Below, piece by piece: positions 1 to 11,215 of a stretch of DNA of 64,000 bases. A model generated the notes under the pieces. That model ran no database searches. It was given only the letters and a program-made list of their open reading frames with translations, and was not told the DNA's origin. The stretch covers positions 2,852,001 to 2,916,000 of the forward strand of contig JAWWNJ010000002.1 of NCBI GenBank assembly GCA_037176885.1, given 5' to 3'. Numbering within the stretch: the stretch's first letter is position 1; each line of letters starts with the position of its first letter. Made by a program: the position numbers and the translations under genes. This stretch comes from Favolaschia claudopus (taxonomy: Eukaryota > Basidiomycota > Agaricomycetes > Agaricales > Mycenaceae).

Positions 1-591
1 CATCACGCGCTTGGCGTGGGTTTCGATGGAGCCGCCGCCGAGAAGCTGCATGAGGGCGAGCTCGTTTGCGAGGGGCATAGGAGCGGCGTTTTTGTGATGG
101 TCGACTGATTGTCTACGCTTCGCAATGGCGGGGACGGCGGGAGGCTTGGTGGACGAAGAAGCTTTGTGGGCGTTGGAAGAGGGCATGGGGGGCACGGGCA
201 CGGAGGCTGAGACGGACTTGGAGCGAGAACGGGTGAGGGTGGAGAGAGAACGAAACCGTTTAGGGGCGCTGGGTGTTTTTGTGGATGTGGGGAGGGGGAC
301 CTCCGGAGTTTGAATCTGTCCTATGAATAGGGAAGGGGTGCAAGGGTCCACGGGGAACTGCACGAAGACGGACGAATAGCCGACTTGTGTGAGATTGAAT
401 TGCTTCAACGAGTCCTTCTCAAATGAGATAGAACCAGAGGGTCCGCGGGAGCAGACAGACGGACGGCGACGAGGGGAGAGCGGTGCAGGGGAACCAGGCT
501 GGACGTTTGCTGCCCAAGATATAATGATAGAGTTGGAGCGTTGACGCGCGGGGATTACAACAGCATATTTATACGGGGTTTGGGCAGACAT
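1..591 (-). CDS. Partial unknown protein, N-terminal 197 residues
   Basis: An open frame starts at ATG 591-589 and runs without a stop to the left edge (197 codons), so the 3' part lies outside the window. The product begins MSAQTPYKYAVVIPARQRSN. It has a proline-, serine- and arginine-rich middle, which is probably disordered, and a less biased end containing an IAKRRQSVDHHKN stretch. I recognise no domain, signal peptide or membrane segment. The long open frame up to the boundary and the ATG behind an unrelated spacer support a real gene. An intron near the left edge cannot be excluded. Confidence 0.6.
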   Translation of the reverse strand, partial: MSAQTPYKYAVVIPARQRSNSIIISWAANVQPGSPAPLSPRRRPSVCSRGPSGSISFEKDSLKQFNLTQVGYSSVFVQFPVDPCTPSLFIGQIQTPEVPLPTSTKTPSAPKRFRSLSTLTRSRSKSVSASVPVPPMPSSNAHKASSSTKPPAVPAIAKRRQSVDHHKNAAPMPLANELALMQLLGGGSIETHAKRVM

Positions 592-1209
592 CTTCAAGGC
601 GCTTAGATGCAGTGAAATAGCGCACACGAGGCCGCTTACCGTAAGGAAAAGAGTGGGCGTAATGAAAGATAGGCGGTACAAGAAGGACGTTAATAACAGA
701 CGTGAGTGAGGATAGCTCTATAGCTCACCAGTTGAGAGGCGCGTCTTATAATGAAAAACCCGAACAAAAGAGCATTCCTTAACCGGGACAATAACTAGCC
801 CACCAACCTATTTGGGCGGTCTTTGTACGCCAGCGCTATTGTTCGCGGCATTTGTTCTCCTGCACAATGAAGTTCTCGTATTAGCTGCTTCGGGAACAAG
901 GACAGCACCATATGTGCTTGGACCGAAGACAGAGAAGCCACTGCAACATTGTGGAGGTCGGAAGCAAGTACAAGGCCTTCCTTTTTGGGACTGTTGGCGT
1001 TGTTGTTCCTAATTCGGTTAATTCCCACGATGTTTTGGCGGCCCGGGACCCGGCCTGACCCGGCCGAGTTTTTTTTGTCTCTTTCGGTCACGTTTCGGGC
1101 GAGAAAGTACGCGTTCTAGGATACACCTGCCCAACAATTGGAAGCTCATGCAAATTTTGCCATCAGAACATACTGTACTATCCTCCGCGAGCTTTGATTC
1201 TCTTGCGGA
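592..1209. other. Intergenic spacer
   Basis: This spacer separates a leftward gene from a rightward F-box gene, so it probably holds both promoters. Only short overlapping open frames occur, with no domain-like content. I see no RNA gene or repeat in it. Confidence 0.5.
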
Positions 1210-2460
1210 ATGGTAAAAAAATCGACAGTCCGAACACCTCGCCCCAAGGCTACGCTCTCCGCACCAATTCCACCCGAAATATGTGCCATAATATGCGAAA
1301 TGGTGGCCGACAGACGGGGTTTGTTGATACTATGCAGAATGTCCAGCACCTTTCGTGCTCAAGCACAACGGCTTCTCTACCGCTCCATCGACCTATCTGA
1401 CAAACCCATTCGAAATTTAAACGCGTGGGCCGCCGCTGTATCAAAACATGCATATCTCGCCGGATTTGTGCACTCGCTCGTCCTGCGGCTTCCCGACATG
1501 GTCTCTTTTGAGGCGTCCACGGCCAACAAACTTGGTCGTGCGCTCTCCAAGTGTGTCAACCTCAAGGAGCTGCGTATCTTGGCCGAAGGAACAGGCTCCG
1601 TTGTCGCAGCGGGTCACAACTCCTTCTATGGCTGGATGCTCAACAAATGCTCCTTTCGACTGACACACTTCGAAAATCAGTATTTCGACGAAATGGTTAT
1701 CAGGGAATTTTGGAGGAAGCAGACTGAGCTCCTTGTGGTGTCGAGTGAACACAACGTGCGCGCTATGGACCCGGACATGGGGCTACTTCCTCGACTCATT
1801 GCTGTCAACACATACCACATAGAAAACCTCCCCGACCGACCCTTGCAGCGTATCGAAACACGAGTATGCAATAACCTCACTCCCTTGAAACAGTACGAGG
1901 CGACCTTGACCACGCTGAATCTGACCCAAATCTGGATTGATCGGAATTTCTCCATTGGAGCCGTAATCAAGGTCGTCGCTGAAACCCTGCCAAATCTGGT
2001 TCATCTTGGGATAATTGAGCTGGATAGGTGCCGTGACGTGCGTGCGGCCAAATTCATTTCGCCTGCATCACCAATCACTGACAGCTCGAAATTCCAGAAC
2101 ATATACCATCCGACTGGTGTCACGTCGAAGGGGATACTACAGAAATTTACCAAACTGCAGACCTTCTGTCTTCAGCTGCAGGACACTCGGTACTTTGTAA
2201 TCCAAGGCGCAAGTGATACTCAACACTATCTGACTTTGCCTACCGCCGTCTACGACCTCGGCCGCGAGATAATGACGGTGGTCCCAACACTGCGACGGAC
2301 TGCCATTCGTGTTAAGATTTGTGGCACGGGTGTTTGCGTGCTGACGAGATCCCAGCAAGAGGGAACCATCCGCGAGGTCCCTGGTCCATGGCCTGGGATT
2401 GAGGTGTTCTCAATGTTTTGGAAGCCGGAGAATATCCTATTACCTGTGCATCAAGACTGA
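1210..2460 (+). CDS. F-box-like/LRR-type protein
   Basis: This is a single-exon protein of 416 residues. Near the N-terminus (residues about 20-65) it has PIPPEICAIICEMVAD followed by a leucine/arginine-rich helical region, the layout of the basidiomycete F-box-like domain that recruits SKP1 in SCF ubiquitin ligases. The rest is leucine-rich, with spaced 'LVHLGIIELDRC'-type segments consistent with degenerate leucine-rich repeats for substrate binding. The C-terminus ends near VFSMFWKPEN. The gene at 31673-32880 has the same architecture and a matching SMFWK end, so the two are paralogs. No substrate can be inferred. Confidence 0.75.
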   Translation: MVKKSTVRTPRPKATLSAPIPPEICAIICEMVADRRGLLILCRMSSTFRAQAQRLLYRSIDLSDKPIRNLNAWAAAVSKHAYLAGFVHSLVLRLPDMVSFEASTANKLGRALSKCVNLKELRILAEGTGSVVAAGHNSFYGWMLNKCSFRLTHFENQYFDEMVIREFWRKQTELLVVSSEHNVRAMDPDMGLLPRLIAVNTYHIENLPDRPLQRIETRVCNNLTPLKQYEATLTTLNLTQIWIDRNFSIGAVIKVVAETLPNLVHLGIIELDRCRDVRAAKFISPASPITDSSKFQNIYHPTGVTSKGILQKFTKLQTFCLQLQDTRYFVIQGASDTQHYLTLPTAVYDLGREIMTVVPTLRRTAIRVKICGTGVCVLTRSQQEGTIREVPGPWPGIEVFSMFWKPENILLPVHQD

Positions 2461-2632
2461 AATCCCCGATGAGGTGGACTGTACGCATGTCGATAATTAT
2501 AGGTATTTAATGGAGCAGGTGTCAATGTCTAATGGAGTACTAGGTTTATGCGACCCATGTACAGGATTCAGTCTCTAAATTCGCATTATCTCAGCCCCGT
2601 CAACGAAGCCTGATAAGATACCACGTAGCAAA

Positions 2633-3142
2633 TCATCGACGACCTTTGAAATATATCCAGAAACCACTGTAGCCGTAGGCCGGCCGCCAAAAGAAGAGAT
2701 GAGGTGCGTGGTAGAAGCCCCACATAAGCCCCACGACAATCGCAAAGACTATGAGGATAATCGCAATCATGGCGGCGTTCCACATTCTACGAGCCGCGTC
2801 GACGGTATAACAAAACTTGTCCCAAACGATGGGACCAGCGAGCTCTGCCGTCCGAGGCTTATCAGAGAGAAATTGGCACGCTACAGAATTTAACAGTAAC
2901 TCACGTTTGGTGACTTTGGACATCTTCGGTTTGGTGATTGCGTCGCAGACAAGCGCGCCATTGACCCGACGGTGCCCTTTGATAGGTTCCCCGCACTCAG
3001 CATGAACAGGTTTTTTGCGCGCGGGTGTGTCGGGGGACGGGCTGCTTCGCATCGCGAACATTCTACAACTTGAAGCTGGGTAGGGGTGTATATCGATATC
3101 TCGGTTGAGGACTCGTACGGGCAAAAGAATTGGACGGGCCAC
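2633..3142 (-). CDS. Small single-pass membrane protein with CG..KGHRRVNG motif
   Basis: The uninterrupted frame gives 169 residues. An internal Met (MFAMRSSP, residue 28) may be the true start. The N-terminal half has a short Cys-containing motif, ECGEPIKGHRRVNGALVC, similar in style to the zinc-knuckle-like motif of the gene at 38931. A strongly hydrophobic segment at about residues 122-140 (IAIILIVFAIVVGLMWGF) predicts one transmembrane helix, followed by an aromatic tail ending FKGRR. I found no acceptable intron; a 24-nt GT-AG interval would be too short. The function is unknown. The gene is convergent with the F-box gene to its left. Confidence 0.5.
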   Translation of the reverse strand: MARPILLPVRVLNRDIDIHPYPASSCRMFAMRSSPSPDTPARKKPVHAECGEPIKGHRRVNGALVCDAITKPKMSKVTKRELLLNSVACQFLSDKPRTAELAGPIVWDKFCYTVDAARRMWNAAMIAIILIVFAIVVGLMWGFYHAPHLFFWRPAYGYSGFWIYFKGRR

Positions 3143-3636
3143 TCAGGATAAGGTGTCGCTGACGTCCTGTTGCGCGACTTTTATGTGGTGAATTCCTTTG
3201 TTTCAGTCCTTTGGTTAAAGAGTGACTAGAGTCGTATGCCAAAGGAGAAGAGACAAAGGCAACTCGGATCTCATGGCAAAGCATGTACGCATTAACGGGT
3301 GGCCTCTTTGAGCTTACGAAAGACGAAGAGAGAAAGAGTTTTGAATAGGAAGAAAGTCCCTTTGAGACCTGCCCCTAGGACGCGTCCCGGTTTCATCATG
3401 TGATGTGACTCGACGCGCCTGTGAGTCAGTGTGACGGCCCTCGCAGGCTAGTCTCCCAGCTACCCTCGGGTTTTGCCAGTCGTATTTGGCTCCCCAACGC
3501 TCTCTTATCTTCATTCACAGCAGATTTTTTTTATCATTAACAGATGAATCGTGTTATATACATGTCGCATTATCTCAAACTTATATACGTCAAATTGAGT
3601 GTCGTGAAGGAAGATTCAGAGAGTATGATCAAATAA
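3143..3636. other. Spacer between small membrane gene and KHA1
   Basis: About 490 bp between the start of the leftward small gene and the stop of KHA1. It holds no open frame with recognisable content, so it is presumed promoter plus 3' UTR. I see no repeat. Confidence 0.4.
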
Positions 3637-6600
3637 TCATGAAGCAGACACCGCAGCCTGGAGCACCAACAAACTCGCCTTCGACCCCGACGCCACAAGC
3701 GCAGCACCAACATCCCCAACAGTCTTCGCCACCGCCGACCCGATCGCAGCCTTGCTCGCAATTAGTCTCTGCAACTCAGACTTGTGCGACTCGACAGCCA
3801 TCCTTCTCGACCGACCCAAAAACACAATGAGACTCTTCCCCGTTGGAAGAGTCGCCGACTCCCTATCAACAAGTTCGACGATTTTGTGCAACGGCTCTTT
3901 GGAATCATATTTCTTGAACGTGATCCGGGCGAGCGCGTTGGCCACGGCCGCCGTCCGCGACGAAGACGGGACGGTGAACCGGTCCCAAAGAAGATTGTCG
4001 GCGGTGTCCGAGACAAGACGAGTCTGCGTGTTGTGCTGGCCATAAACCGTATCGGCAGCAGCCATAGTCTGAATTCAGAGCGATGAGAATCACGAAATGA
4101 GATAAAAGGCCAAGGTACGAAAACATACCAGATGGGTAGCGGGTGCCTCATCAACGACAGCGCCAGACGACTCAGTCTTGTGTATCCGCACCGCAGTCGC
4201 AGTCACAGCGGGATTCTCACAAAGCTGCACGAGGAACGCTAAAGCCAATCTGTCGTCTGGACCACCGATGAAAGGCAAGAACAAATGCTGCTGCTCAGCA
4301 CCAGAGGAATACTGCAGCGTCAGGCCGCGGTCGACAAACAACGCTACATCCGTCGGCGAGCGCTGGAAGACCTTGCGGATGAACTCGGAGTAAACAACGG
4401 AGGAGGTTTGATCCTGCGTAGCGGTCTTGTGAAAAATTCCATCAAAGGGGTTCCGCACGCCAGACCCAGCGTGGTCGGGGCTCTGCTCTTCGGCCTCATC
4501 CAGAACGGAGGTGATCCCACGCGACCATGGCAGTATAATCATTTGCGCCTGGGAGTCCGCGGCATGCTCCGCAATGGCATCGGGGAAATCGTCGAAGGTA
4601 ACGACGGACAGGGCCGCCGAAACGATGATCTTGTTCAGGTAGCCGAATGTACGGAAGACGGAGACGATGGGGTCGTTGTGGAGCAAAAAGTCGGCCGCCT
4701 GCGACTTTAGCACGGCTGACGTACGATTCGAGAGCTCGACCAGGCGGAGAGCGCTGATGTTCGCTCCATGACGCCACGTCGGTTTGGAGGGGGCGGCCTT
4801 GACGGGAAGATCCTCGGATCCTTTCTCTTCGAGACTGGAGACGTACGAAGGGGGCTGAGAGGCAGAGGGCTGAAGGAGTTGAGCCAGAGTCATGGCCGCC
4901 GGGATCTGCTCAATCTTGTCCAGAACGACGGAGAACTTGGTCTTGATCTCGTCCTCGGATGCGGACCGCCGACCGACGGCCTCGCCATCAGTCTTGGCAG
5001 TGTGGGTGCCTTCATGAATGCGATATTTCGGAGGGTAGAACAAGAGGGTGAGGGGCGTGGTCACGACCGTGAGGATGATGGCGTGCAAGACAAACATCGA
5101 GAATGTGCGGGAATCCAAAATGCCGGCTTGCAGACCAATATTGAGGACGATGAGTTCGACCAAACTAAGGAAAGTACGTGAGCAGGAGCGGGTGTTGATA
5201 GGAGAGGAACATACCCCTTGCAACTCATGAGAGAGCCAATGGCCCCAGCCTCGCGCCAGTTGAAACCTGAGGCGTACGCTGTCAATCCACAGGAAACGAA
5301 TTTGGAGGCAAAGGCGACCAGGCAGATGATAATAATATATCCCCAAGTAACGCCAGTGTCAAGCAATCCAAGATTGGTCTTCAAACCTGATAGCGCAAAG
5401 TACTAGTTACATGAACCATTTTTAGTCTGACCCTGATGAGACATTCACGGAAACACTTACTATGGGAAGCAACAAGAGCGACACGAGATCCTCAAGCTTC
5501 TCGACCAAAGTGATCGCATAACCGTTCTCATGAGGAATGACAAGGCCGGCCAAAAATCCGCCTGAAAGATCTCAACCGGGAAACAAAAGAATAAAGCCAT
5601 CGAAACTGACCGAAGATGGCATGAACACCGATGATATCCGTGAAGAAGGCCGATCCCAAAATCATCACCACTATACACCGAGTCAGGCTCGTAAGACGAA
5701 GTTCGGCGGAATAAACGGACAAGTGAGCGTCATCATCAAAGTCGTGGGCGAGCCCTGTTCGAGACTACCTGTACGCCGGGCGAGCCAGACGTAGCCCCAT
5801 CGAATAGGATAGAGCAAGAAGAGGACGTAGCCAACGCTGGCGAGAAGGACGTAGAGGGCTGTGAGACCGGTAGAGGCGTTGACCAAGGCGACCGTCAGCG
5901 CAAGCAAAATCCATCCAACGACATCGTTCCCGACACCAGCAGAGAGCTGTAGAGGAAGAATAAATAAGACGCCAGAGGGACGGAATATGAGCTATATTTA
6001 CCGTGACTACTCCCACAGTGGTGTCGAGCAATTTGAGCTCTGTAAGGATACGGCAAAGGACGGGGAAGGCGGTGATGCCAATGGCGACTGCGGTGAATAA
6101 GAGGAAGTACCTGGATGCATAAGCAATTAAAGCAGATTCAGACGGATGCCGAAATATTCACCCAAAGTTGACATCAGGATTGATAAACTCTCTGTAGACA
6201 CCGACACCCAGCGCCGCGCCAAGACCCAAGGGGACGACGAGGCCTGCTGCAGAAATGGCGACAGACGCGCGAACATTGCGTTTGATGATCCGGACGTCGA
6301 TTTCGAGGCCGACGAGGAACAGGAAGAATACGAGGCCAATTGTGCTGGTGAGACTCAAGAACGCCATTCCACCTTGAGGAAAGATCCTGCTCGAGAAGTG
6401 GGGTATGCGGCCGAGAACTGAGGGGCCGAGAAGAACGCCTCCGATAACCTCTGCGATGACACGGGGTTGGCGGATGCGCTTGAGGAAGAGAGCGAGGAAT
6501 TGGGTCATAGCGAGGATGATAACTATTCAACTTCCTGTTGCTGTCGCGTACGGTTCGCATGCAGTTCAACTCACCGACTTGGACAACCCATAATTTGAAC

Positions 6601-6816
6601 GGGTCGGAAAGGTCAACCCACACAGGATTGGCTACAAAGACATTAGGAATGCGTCCAGCACCGCGACAAACCTCGAAACTTACCTCCAGAGATGACACCG
6701 CCCTGAGTTCATGAGCAATGTTGAAAACCTGGAAAAAGAAAACATACCTGTTCAGTGGCCGCTCTGGCGGAAATCTTGGCTGCGACTTCGACAAACTGGT
6801 CCTTGAACACTCCCAT
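3637..6816 (-). CDS. KHA1: K+/H+ antiporter, Kha1-type (CPA2 family)
   Basis: A multi-exon gene for a cation/proton antiporter that exchanges K+ for H+ across an internal membrane. The yeast relative Kha1 acts in the Golgi. The start MGVFKDQFV is at 6816. Exon 2 begins GGVISGANP, which parallels the GGILSGVNP of yeast Kha1. Exons then give IRQPRVIAEVIGGVLLGPSV, GLVFFLFLVGLEID, SAGVGNDVVGWILLA, FFTDIIGVHAIFGGF and CKGLVELIVLNIGLQAGIL, all hallmark CPA2 transmembrane segments (about 12 helices). A long cytosolic C-terminal domain ends at the stop 3639-3637. Introns of about 45-65 nt join in frame, including a 50-nt intron with a GTCCGT donor inside the sixth helix region. A 430-bp spacer separates it from divergent BUD31. 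Confidence 0.92.
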
Positions 6817-7246
6817 TGTGGTCTTCGTCGTCGACGTTGAGAGCAAGATGGGAGGGGTGATCGGACATATGTTTACGGCGCTTTTATTGAAATAGCCGAA
6901 CACCAGGCAAAAAGGAGTTAGACCCAGAGACTTGTCTGCTCTTGTCTGACACAACTGGTTCCTTGTTCCTTGGCGGATACGACGCAGATTATGTATTCAG
7001 ACCATAGGAGAGCACTTGAGTTGCAGGAGGGGCAAAAAACCGCAAAGGAGTTCAAGTCAAATCTCTTGTGGCTGACAAGGACGTGAAAGGGTCGATACCA
7101 CGACCACATCGACCAGATTATATCGACAATACATTAGAACTTCAGAAGTAGTGAGCTTAGAGAAGTTGGTGAAGTCTGTGAAGATAGGCTTGAGAATGTA
7201 ATGATGTGTTGAGTGTTTGGCGCCGCAGAACTTGCGCTCAACCACC
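6817..7246. promoter_or_regulatory. Divergent promoter region KHA1/BUD31
   Basis: The 430 bp between the two oppositely directed start codons must hold both promoters. I see no convincing TATA box, operator-like palindrome or upstream gene in it. Confidence 0.4.
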
Positions 7247-7900
7247 ATGCCCAAAATCAGAACGACAAGGACTAAGAAGCCTCCGGAGGGGTTTGAGGAG
7301 ATAGAATCAGTACGTGGTGGATCTCTATCTATTCATACAACCGTTGACCGTAGCATAATGCACAGATCCTGGACGACTATGCAAAGAAAATGCGGGACGC
7401 CGAGAATGAGTCGCACGAGGGCAAGCGCAAGGCCGAGTCGCTCTGGCCGATTATGCGCATTTCACATACGCGGTCGCGGTACATCTACGAACTGTATTAC
7501 AAGCGGGAAGCAATCTCGAAAGAACTCTACGATTGGTTGTTGAAGGAGGGGTATGCGGATGCCAGGTATGTACGCACAATTTCATCTTGATTCTTTCGTT
7601 CATAACACCGTCAGCCTTATCGCGAAATGGAAGAAATCGGGCTACGAGAAGTTATGCTGTTTGAGGTGTATTCAGACGAAAGTATGTGTGTCCCCTCCGA
7701 GGTTTCTTGCTTTGAAATGGCTTTTTGCAGGATATGAATTATCAAGGGTCGACATGCGTGTGTCGAGTCCCGAAAGCGCAATTACGCGCCGGTACCATCG
7801 TAGAATGCGTCCATTGCGGTTAGCACTTTGCCTGGGCACTAGCACGTTCATTGACAATCGCTTTCATATAGGTTGCCGAGGCTGTAGTTCCGATTCATGA
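7247..7900 (+). CDS. BUD31: Pre-mRNA splicing factor Bud31 (G10 homolog)
   Basis: Five exons (7247-7309, 7366-7565, 7615-7681, 7731-7818, 7872-7900) sum to 447 nt and give 148 residues, close to the usual 144-157. Bud31 belongs to the NineTeen-complex-related part of the activated spliceosome. Family hallmarks are present: [17 protein letters not shown] at the start, [17 protein letters not shown], the RYIYELYYK helix, [20 protein letters not shown] and the C-terminal Cys cluster CVCRVPK...ECVHCGCRGC, which binds zinc. The start codon is fixed by homology. The gene is itself intron-dense, with four introns of 49-56 nt. Confidence 0.96.
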
Positions 7901-8410
7901 CATCTCGTCTCCGTGTTTTTCGGCTCTCCGAACAGTGCGAACAGTGTCCGCTGGGTAAAATTGCTCGTCGGAGTTGTCGCAGCATCGCGCAAAAGTAGCT
8001 TGTGATTGCGAGCGTTTGTATTTGACACACCACCCAGCCTGGTGCATGTAGAATTCTAATCTCATACATGTCCGCAGCATTCGCGGCCAGTCCTTCTGCT
8101 GTCGACCGTCTTGTGCAAGCTTGAAGATCTGCCCTTGACACAACGCGCGCGGCGTCCCCAATTGCGTTCCGTCTCTGTGATATTTCCGAATTTCGTATCG
8201 ATGGTTACCAAGACCTCTCGATACCTGCTTCCTGCTTCATCGACACTTTCAGATCCCAGTACATTGGTCCGACCAGGTCCGACCTCGACTTGACTCAAAC
8301 TTGACTCGACGCCTCTGATCTTTGTACATGAGTCAACTCTTTCCTCGATTATTTGAACTCATGATCTCTAACCCTCACTCCACTGTACTTCTAAACTCCC
8401 CCAGTCACCG
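7901..8410. other. Intergenic spacer
   Basis: About 510 bp between BUD31 and the acetyltransferase. Short minus-strand open frames overlap one another with no domain content. The CT-rich stretch just before 8411 is a likely core promoter, but no distinct motif stands out. Confidence 0.4.
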
Positions 8411-9049
8411 ATGTTCCTCGATATCAAAATACCTTCCAAACTCGGTCGAATTTCGCTCGTTCCCCCATCCGAAGCCGACGATCCCTTCGTAGCTGTTCTC
8501 CGAAGCCACATCGAAACCCGCCGCTACCTCCGCTACTTCCCAGAACTCTTTTCCGCCGCAGACGCACGCGATCGTCGCATCAAACGCGAATCCGAGCCCG
8601 ATCTCATCGATTTCCATATCCACCTCGCACAAAATTCGCCCGCCGCCACGGGAGCGACGAACACCTTCGTAGGCTCAACAGGCATATTCAACATTATCGA
8701 CACCTTCATCGGCAACTCGTGCGAAGTCGGGATCCTCATCAGTCCCGACTATTTTCGCGGCGGCCTCGCGACGGAGGCGCTGTACACTGTTCTGAAATGG
8801 GTGTTTGAAGATCGCAAGTTTCATCGTGCGGAGTTCAATACGGGGACGGATAATTTGGCGATGAGGGGGTGGTTGGAGAAGGCTGGAGCCACTTTGGAGG
8901 GGACGAAGAGGGAGTGCTGGGTGGATCCGAGCACAGGCGGGTTCACGGATGTTTGCACCTATAGCATCCTGGAGGAGGAATGGAGGGAGATTGTCAGTGG
9001 GAGACTAGAGGAACGAATGAATCGGGGCACTTTGAGTGTTGCTGGTTGA
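8411..9049 (+). CDS. GNAT-family N-acetyltransferase (RimJ/RimL type)
   Basis: Single exon, 212 residues. The fold order matches the RimJ/L class of GNAT enzymes, which transfer an acetyl group from acetyl-CoA to an amine. It has an N-terminal strand and loop with LVPPSEADDPFV, a middle strand FVGSTGIFNI, an acceptor-site strand EVGILISPDYF, the acetyl-CoA pyrophosphate loop RGGLATEAL (motif A) and then FNTGTDNLAMRGWLEKAGA, the usual motif B region. No targeting signal is visible, so it is probably cytosolic. Substrate (protein N-terminus or small amine) cannot be told. Confidence 0.85.
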   Translation: MFLDIKIPSKLGRISLVPPSEADDPFVAVLRSHIETRRYLRYFPELFSAADARDRRIKRESEPDLIDFHIHLAQNSPAATGATNTFVGSTGIFNIIDTFIGNSCEVGILISPDYFRGGLATEALYTVLKWVFEDRKFHRAEFNTGTDNLAMRGWLEKAGATLEGTKRECWVDPSTGGFTDVCTYSILEEEWREIVSGRLEERMNRGTLSVAG

Positions 9050-9440
9050 GGCTGTCAGAGAAATACTTTGCATCAGGTTTTAGGATCGAGATTCAACTAA
9101 ATCTGTTCTTATTACACACACTTAAAATGAGGGGATACCTGACTCGGAAGCCTGTCCTGGGTATTGAAGGTCTGTTTAGCAAAGACATCTCAGGTTGGGA
9201 GCTTAACTGGGGCCGCACATATTGGCTTGAAAAGGTTGCTCTACCGTCATCTCTGGAGTGTAGGTGGTAAAGCAAGAGGTTTGTCACAGACACGTCAAGT
9301 CACATCACATGCCAGTGCTCGCATCGCGAGTTCTGAGATCCGAAAGCAATGCGATAACACGAGCGTGGAGATAGAGGATACAGGAGATAGGTGAGTACAT
9401 CATTGAATACAGATACGATTTGTAAAGTCAGAAACATAAA
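9050..9440. other. Spacer between convergent genes
   Basis: About 390 bp between the acetyltransferase stop and the stop of the leftward HNH-like locus; presumably 3' UTRs. Nothing recognisable is present. Confidence 0.4.
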
Positions 9441-10618
9441 TCAGGACGCCGTCCTTTTCTTCAACAGATAGTCTGGCTGACTCAAGTCAAGCTCGCTGAC
9501 AACCCGCGGCTGCTCCATCGAATACTCCTTGAGCTGTTCGTCAGTTACCAGCGACTGGTCATCATCCTGAGTCTTTGCTGCGAACGCTCTTGTAGCCAGC
9601 CTCTGGGTTTTCTCCAGCCATTTATCCACGAAACCATCCATTTTCGCCAACGCCCCAGAATTACCGTTAACACACGAGATGCGACTGGCAGTTGTGTGCA
9701 CGTCGTCCACGGCGTCTGCTGAGGACGCTGATTCGAGGTCACAGGGAAGCAACCGACGTTTCGGTTCGCGACAGGAAGCAGAGGTACTAGCTCTAGACAC
9801 GGAATCCGACGACTTTCGCTTGGTACCAGGGAGCCTGTCGTCTTCGGGCTCGACCATCGTCTGATCAGAGTCCGCATCGAGGAACTTGGGGGGCACGTAA
9901 GTAGCCCACGACCATGCGCGGTGTATGAGCTCCATTTCCGTGAGCTGCCACTTTCCCAGTGGGGGCCGGTTATGACAGGTGACTGTGCTCACCCGCTCGA
10001 CAAGGGAAACGCAATTGGCTTCCCACTCTTTGCGTGGCAGCAATCCCCAGGCATGAGTCATTTTGCCAGACGTGGTGCATATGGCGATATGAGGTGGAAC
10101 TTGGAGGTTTACGATTCGAGGCGCTATATTCATAGCGGCAGCTATAGGGACAATGAGATATTCGAAGGATTCGACACCGTTGTATAGCTAACCACAGGTT
10201 AGCCTTTGAGCAGAGAGGAGAACGGAGTAAGAACCTTTCTTATATGAGGCCGACGAGCACCCATGCGCCCTCCGCGGTGGCGGGATATTTGTTGGATGAT
10301 ATCGTTGCGGGGAAACACCAGAACATTTTCGTCGATCAACAAGCCTTGCGGGTCAGCTAAATGATAGTTAAGAACTACAGAGAATGCAAGTTTATCCTTG
10401 GCTTATCCTACGCACAAAATTGCTCGAGATGTTCCTCAAGATGATCATGTCCCAGTCCCCAGCTCCACTCCAGTCGAGAGCGCTGCCAGTGAATCGCAAT
10501 CAGTGGCAATATACGGATGAAACTGAAAGACCCGCACAGTCTGTTTCTCAGATCCTGGGACGCCCGTATTGCGAAGCGAGGTCGCAAAATGAATTATTGG
10601 GGGTGAAGGAATTGGCAT
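9441..10618 (-). pseudogene. Degenerate paralog of the HNH-family protein
   Basis: The frame upstream of 10490 reads ...QFHPYIATDCDSLAAL. The next expected segment LEWSWGL, matching LEWWWGL in the intact neighbour at 11216, lies in a different frame with no GT-AG pair between, so a small frameshifting indel is likely near 10460-10470. Downstream the copy splices cleanly: exon to 10416, exon 10356-10235, then 10187-9441. It gives DPQGLLIDENVLVFPRNDI, then FEYLIVPIAAAMN and PHIAICTTSGKM, which align with FSYYILALTPSM and PHFVIFATGEKL of the neighbour. The sister's QYCHIIA is QFHPYIA here, so a core Cys/His pair is altered. The acidic C-terminal half is retained. Start ATG at 10618 is tentative. 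It might still be expressed from an internal start. Confidence 0.5.
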
Positions 10619-11215
10619 ATTCGCGTCGATATTGGTGAGTTCTCAGTCGTGTTGGGAGGCAGTTAAAAGGGACATGTCACAAGTCACAGTCACACTTTGC
10701 GACTTGCCTTCGGACTTCACCACAACGAACACCCAATATTGCCTTGTCAATGCTTTGGCACACCTGGGAAGCGAGGCGAAATGTGACTCACCTCTCCAGC
10801 TGATTCATGCCCAAAACGGTGTGTTCCCTCTGAGTCGAAGCGTTCAGATCAAAGCAAATCAAAGCGTTTCTATCAAAGCGTTCAAAACGAGCTAGTGGAC
10901 ATAACGGTGACCCTTCAAAGCGTTCAAGAACGCAAGCTATCTAGAAATCTCAAGCGGTCGTCACTGCCTCTTCGTTTCTACGCAGTACTGGTGGAAATAC
11001 CTTGTGAACAAAATTTGCTTGTCATCGTCAAAGCGTCGTCCATCAGCTTGCAACAAAGCGGCCAAAGCTCAGGCCCGTATATTCGGCTCGAAATCCAACG
11101 ATGTTCGGCCGCAGCCAGAATCAGAATGCCACCTCTTGGAATGCTTTAAAATCTGCGTTAACTTCTTGTGAACATAAACACCGTTCATCCGCCCTCTTCT
11201 TTCGAAACACATTAC
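10619..11215. promoter_or_regulatory. Divergent spacer with repeated CAAAGCG heptamers
   Basis: The shared upstream region of the head-to-head HNH-family pair. CAAAGCG occurs exactly at 10860, 10874, 10916, 11029 and 11054 on the plus strand, with near matches (TCAAAGCAAA, GCCAAAGCTC) between them. This clustering within 200 bp is far above random expectation for a 7-mer. It could be a binding-site array or the remnant of a transposon end. Confidence 0.4.

Noticed and set aside
2886..2913. Possible 24-nt GT-AG intron in the small membrane gene
   Set aside because: Too short for splicing; the frame stays open through it.
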